The notes beneath the pieces were generated by a model, which did no database searches, was not told the DNA's origin, and worked only from the letters and a program-made list of their open reading frames with translations. From the NCBI GenBank assembly GCA_947065955.1, contig CAMSXY010000092.1, forward strand, positions 1 to 5,286: a DNA stretch of 5,286 bases. Direction: 5' to 3'. Numbering within the stretch: position 1 is the stretch's first letter; each line of letters begins with the position of its first letter. Positions 3,717 to 5,286 of the stretch are shown in pieces. Origin of the DNA: an uncultured Caryophanales bacterium (GTDB lineage: Bacteria > Bacillota_I > Bacilli_A > RF39 > UBA660). Made by a program: the position numbers and the translations under genes.

Positions 3717-5243
3717 ATCACAATAATGTTCCAATAAAGCAGGATCATAATTACACACTTTTCCAGAAGGAAGAAGTAAAACACGATCAATTCCAATTTC
3801 TTTTATAAAAGATATATTATGACTCACGAGAAGAATTGTCCCGCCATAATCTCGAAAATTTTGGCCAATAATTCTTTGCGTTTCTGGATCCAAATGATTT
3901 GTTGGTTCATCTAAAATGAGAAAATTCGCACGTTTTAATAAAATTTTACAAAGAGCCACTCTGGCCTTTTCCCCAGGAGATAATACACCAACTTTCTTAA
4001 AAACATCATCGCCATGAAAAAGAAAACTTCCTAAAGCCGAACGTAGGCTTTTTTCATTATACTCCTTAGAATCTACATTTTCCAAAATTGTTTTATCAAG
4101 AGCTAAGTTTTCTTGTTCCTGTGCATAATACGCGATATCGGTTTTATTCCCCATCCAGATACTTCCTTCCAAAACTTGTAAGCTTCCAACAATCAACTTT
4201 AAAAGTGTAGATTTTCCGACACCATTTTGCCCCATAATTAAAAATCTTTCTTTATTATTAATTAAAAAAGACAAATTAGAAAATAACTTTTCCTCCCCAT
4301 ATCCAAAAGTAATATTATTTACTTTAACAGGAATTCTAGAACCTTCTCGATTTGGAAACATTTGAAATTTTACGGTCTTGGAAGTGGCATCCCTCGCTAC
4401 TTTTTCTTTTAATTTTTTTTCAAGCAACTTCTCCCTACTTTGAGCAATTCGTTTTCTTTTTCCAGAAGAATTTGAATATTGTAAAATAAAATCTCTTAAA
4501 TGTTGTTCTTCCTTTTCTTGTTTTTCAATAAGTCGCTCTTTTATCTCCGTTTCTTTTTCTCTTTTCTTTTGAAAAACACTATAATTTCCTTCAAAAACAC
4601 GCATTTTTTTAGTAATTTTATCTAAAAAAAGGGTTTTATTCGTCACTTCATCCAAAAAAGAGACATCATGTGAAATAACAAGAACCATTCCTTTATAATT
4701 TTTTAAATAAGAAATAACATACTCTCTTGTTTTTGTATCCAAGTGATTCGTAGGTTCATCTAGAAGAATGATCTCCGGATTAGAATATAAAAGACGAGCA
4801 AAAGCCATTTTTGATTTTTCTCCTCCTGATAAATCTTTTAGTTTCTGATCCAATAAATCAAAAGGAATTTGCATTTTTTCAACCAAGTCCAAAAGAATAT
4901 TTTCTGCTTGATATACATCAAAATATTCCAATAAATCTTGTTTTTTCCCAATTTCTTTTAATAAACGATTTTGATATACACAATCTTGTGATAAAGAAAC
5001 TTTTTCATACAAAGAAGTAATTTCATTTTCTAATTTTCGAATAGGTCTTCCTTCTAAAAGATAATCCATAACTAAAATATCCTCGTTTTCTAAAACAATT
5101 TCCTGAGGTAAATAGCCAATTCTTGTATTTTTAGGATATTCAATAAAACCAGAATCTAGATTTTGTTCTTTTAATAAAACCTTAAATAACGTCGTTTTCC
5201 CAGCTCCATTAACCCCAACAACACCTACTTTATCTTCTTTTTG
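3702..5243 (-). CDS. ABC-F family ATPase, N-terminus missing at the contig end
   Basis: Genuine sequence gives 513 residues from QKEDKVGVVG to the stop. There are two ABC cassettes in one chain and no membrane segments. Cassette 1: Walker A GVNGAGKTT (residues ~10-18), Q-loop YLPQE, signature LSGGEKSKMAFARLL (~138-152), Walker B with catalytic Glu LLDEPTNHLD (~160-169), H-loop SHD. A charged linker of about 80 residues rich in Lys/Glu follows. Cassette 2: Walker A GQNGVGKST (~338-346), YAQE, signature LSPGEKARVALCKILL (Pro replaces the second Gly position), Walker B LILDEPTNHLD, H-loop SHN. This is the ABC-F pattern, soluble ATPases that act on the ribosome in translation or antibiotic protection. 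It most resembles the housekeeping YdiF/Uup-like group, without a long C-terminal extension; no resistance role can be inferred. About 20-30 N-terminal residues lie beyond the contig. The GTG at 5258 and the five residues MLFRS after it come from adapter sequence and are not part of the gene. Confidence 0.95.
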   Translation of the reverse strand, partial: QKEDKVGVVGVNGAGKTTLFKVLLKEQNLDSGFIEYPKNTRIGYLPQEIVLENEDILVMDYLLEGRPIRKLENEITSLYEKVSLSQDCVYQNRLLKEIGKKQDLLEYFDVYQAENILLDLVEKMQIPFDLLDQKLKDLSGGEKSKMAFARLLYSNPEIILLDEPTNHLDTKTREYVISYLKNYKGMVLVISHDVSFLDEVTNKTLFLDKITKKMRVFEGNYSVFQKKREKETEIKERLIEKQEKEEQHLRDFILQYSNSSGKRKRIAQSREKLLEKKLKEKVARDATSKTVKFQMFPNREGSRIPVKVNNITFGYGEEKLFSNLSFLINNKERFLIMGQNGVGKSTLLKLIVGSLQVLEGSIWMGNKTDIAYYAQEQENLALDKTILENVDSKEYNEKSLRSALGSFLFHGDDVFKKVGVLSPGEKARVALCKILLKRANFLILDEPTNHLDPETQRIIGQNFRDYGGTILLVSHNISFIKEIGIDRVLLLPSGKVCNYDPALLEHYCDTFKS

Positions 5244-5286
5244 AGATCGGAAGAGCACACGTCTGAACTCCAGTCACCCAAGTCTA
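5244..5286 (+). other. Illumina TruSeq-type adapter with index (sequencing artefact)
   Basis: From 5244 the sequence reads AGATCGGAAGAGCACACGTC and continues through CTCCAGTCAC to 5277, identical to the 34-base Illumina index-read adapter. CCAAGTCT (5278-5285) follows in the place of an 8-base index, then A, which is the first base of the next adapter part. This is untrimmed adapter retained at the contig end and is not genomic. The last genomic base is 5243, or 5244 if the A is counted as genomic. Confidence 0.98.

Noticed and set aside
4811..5020. Plus-strand frame inside the ABC-F gene
   Set aside because: It is antisense to the first ABC cassette, with no ribosome binding site and no protein-like pattern.
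1..5286. CRISPR array, insertion sequence, riboswitch or T-box
   Set aside because: I saw no regularly spaced direct repeats, transposase motifs, terminal repeats with target duplications, or the TGGNACCGCG-type T-box sequence.

Overview
The window is A+T-rich DNA with strong AGGAGG-type ribosome binding sites, TAA stops and normal TGG tryptophan codons. It carries a spore-coat cotJ operon, a D-Ala-D-Ala ligase and an ABC-F ATPase. This points to a low-GC, endospore-forming member of the Bacillota (Bacilli/Clostridia/Erysipelotrichia type). The exact lineage cannot be read from the sequence. The right-hand end is not biological: bases 5244-5286 are an Illumina TruSeq-type adapter followed by an 8-base index, so this is an untrimmed contig end.

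Layout, left to right. Bases 1-440 hold the 5' part of an unrecognised minus-strand gene with a good ribosome binding site; it runs off the left edge. Upstream of it, about 479-789 looks like a decayed minus-strand gene in several frames. One piece resembles the EIIB-like end of Mga/BglG-type regulators. About 790-1044 has no gene, but contains a 9-bp inverted repeat and a weak terminator-like hairpin. A tRNA-His gene (anticodon GTG, CCA encoded) lies on the minus strand at 1045-1121 behind a good sigma-A-type promoter.

From 1317 a plus-strand spore-coat operon begins. Its first gene is a CotJA-like/CotJB fusion with an Asn-rich N-terminal tail. The second is cotJC, a manganese-catalase-family coat protein. 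A hairpin at 2393-2420 ends the operon, and the same hairpin can end a convergent 80-residue conserved-looking small gene of unknown function (2427-2669, minus). Divergent from that gene is ddl (2743-3705). ddl meets the ABC-F gene (minus, from 3702) tail to tail, the two sharing a TTAA that forms both stop codons. The ABC-F gene is cut by the contig end: its true N-terminus, roughly 20-30 residues, is missing, and the apparent GTG start with residues MLFRS is read from the adapter.

The genes do not form one pathway. cotJ is a mother-cell sporulation function, ddl is cell-wall precursor synthesis, the ABC-F protein probably acts on ribosomes, and the tRNA and ddl are housekeeping. I found no convincing previously undescribed multi-gene system. 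The most useful observations are the adapter artefact, the CotJA-CotJB fusion and the gene remnant.
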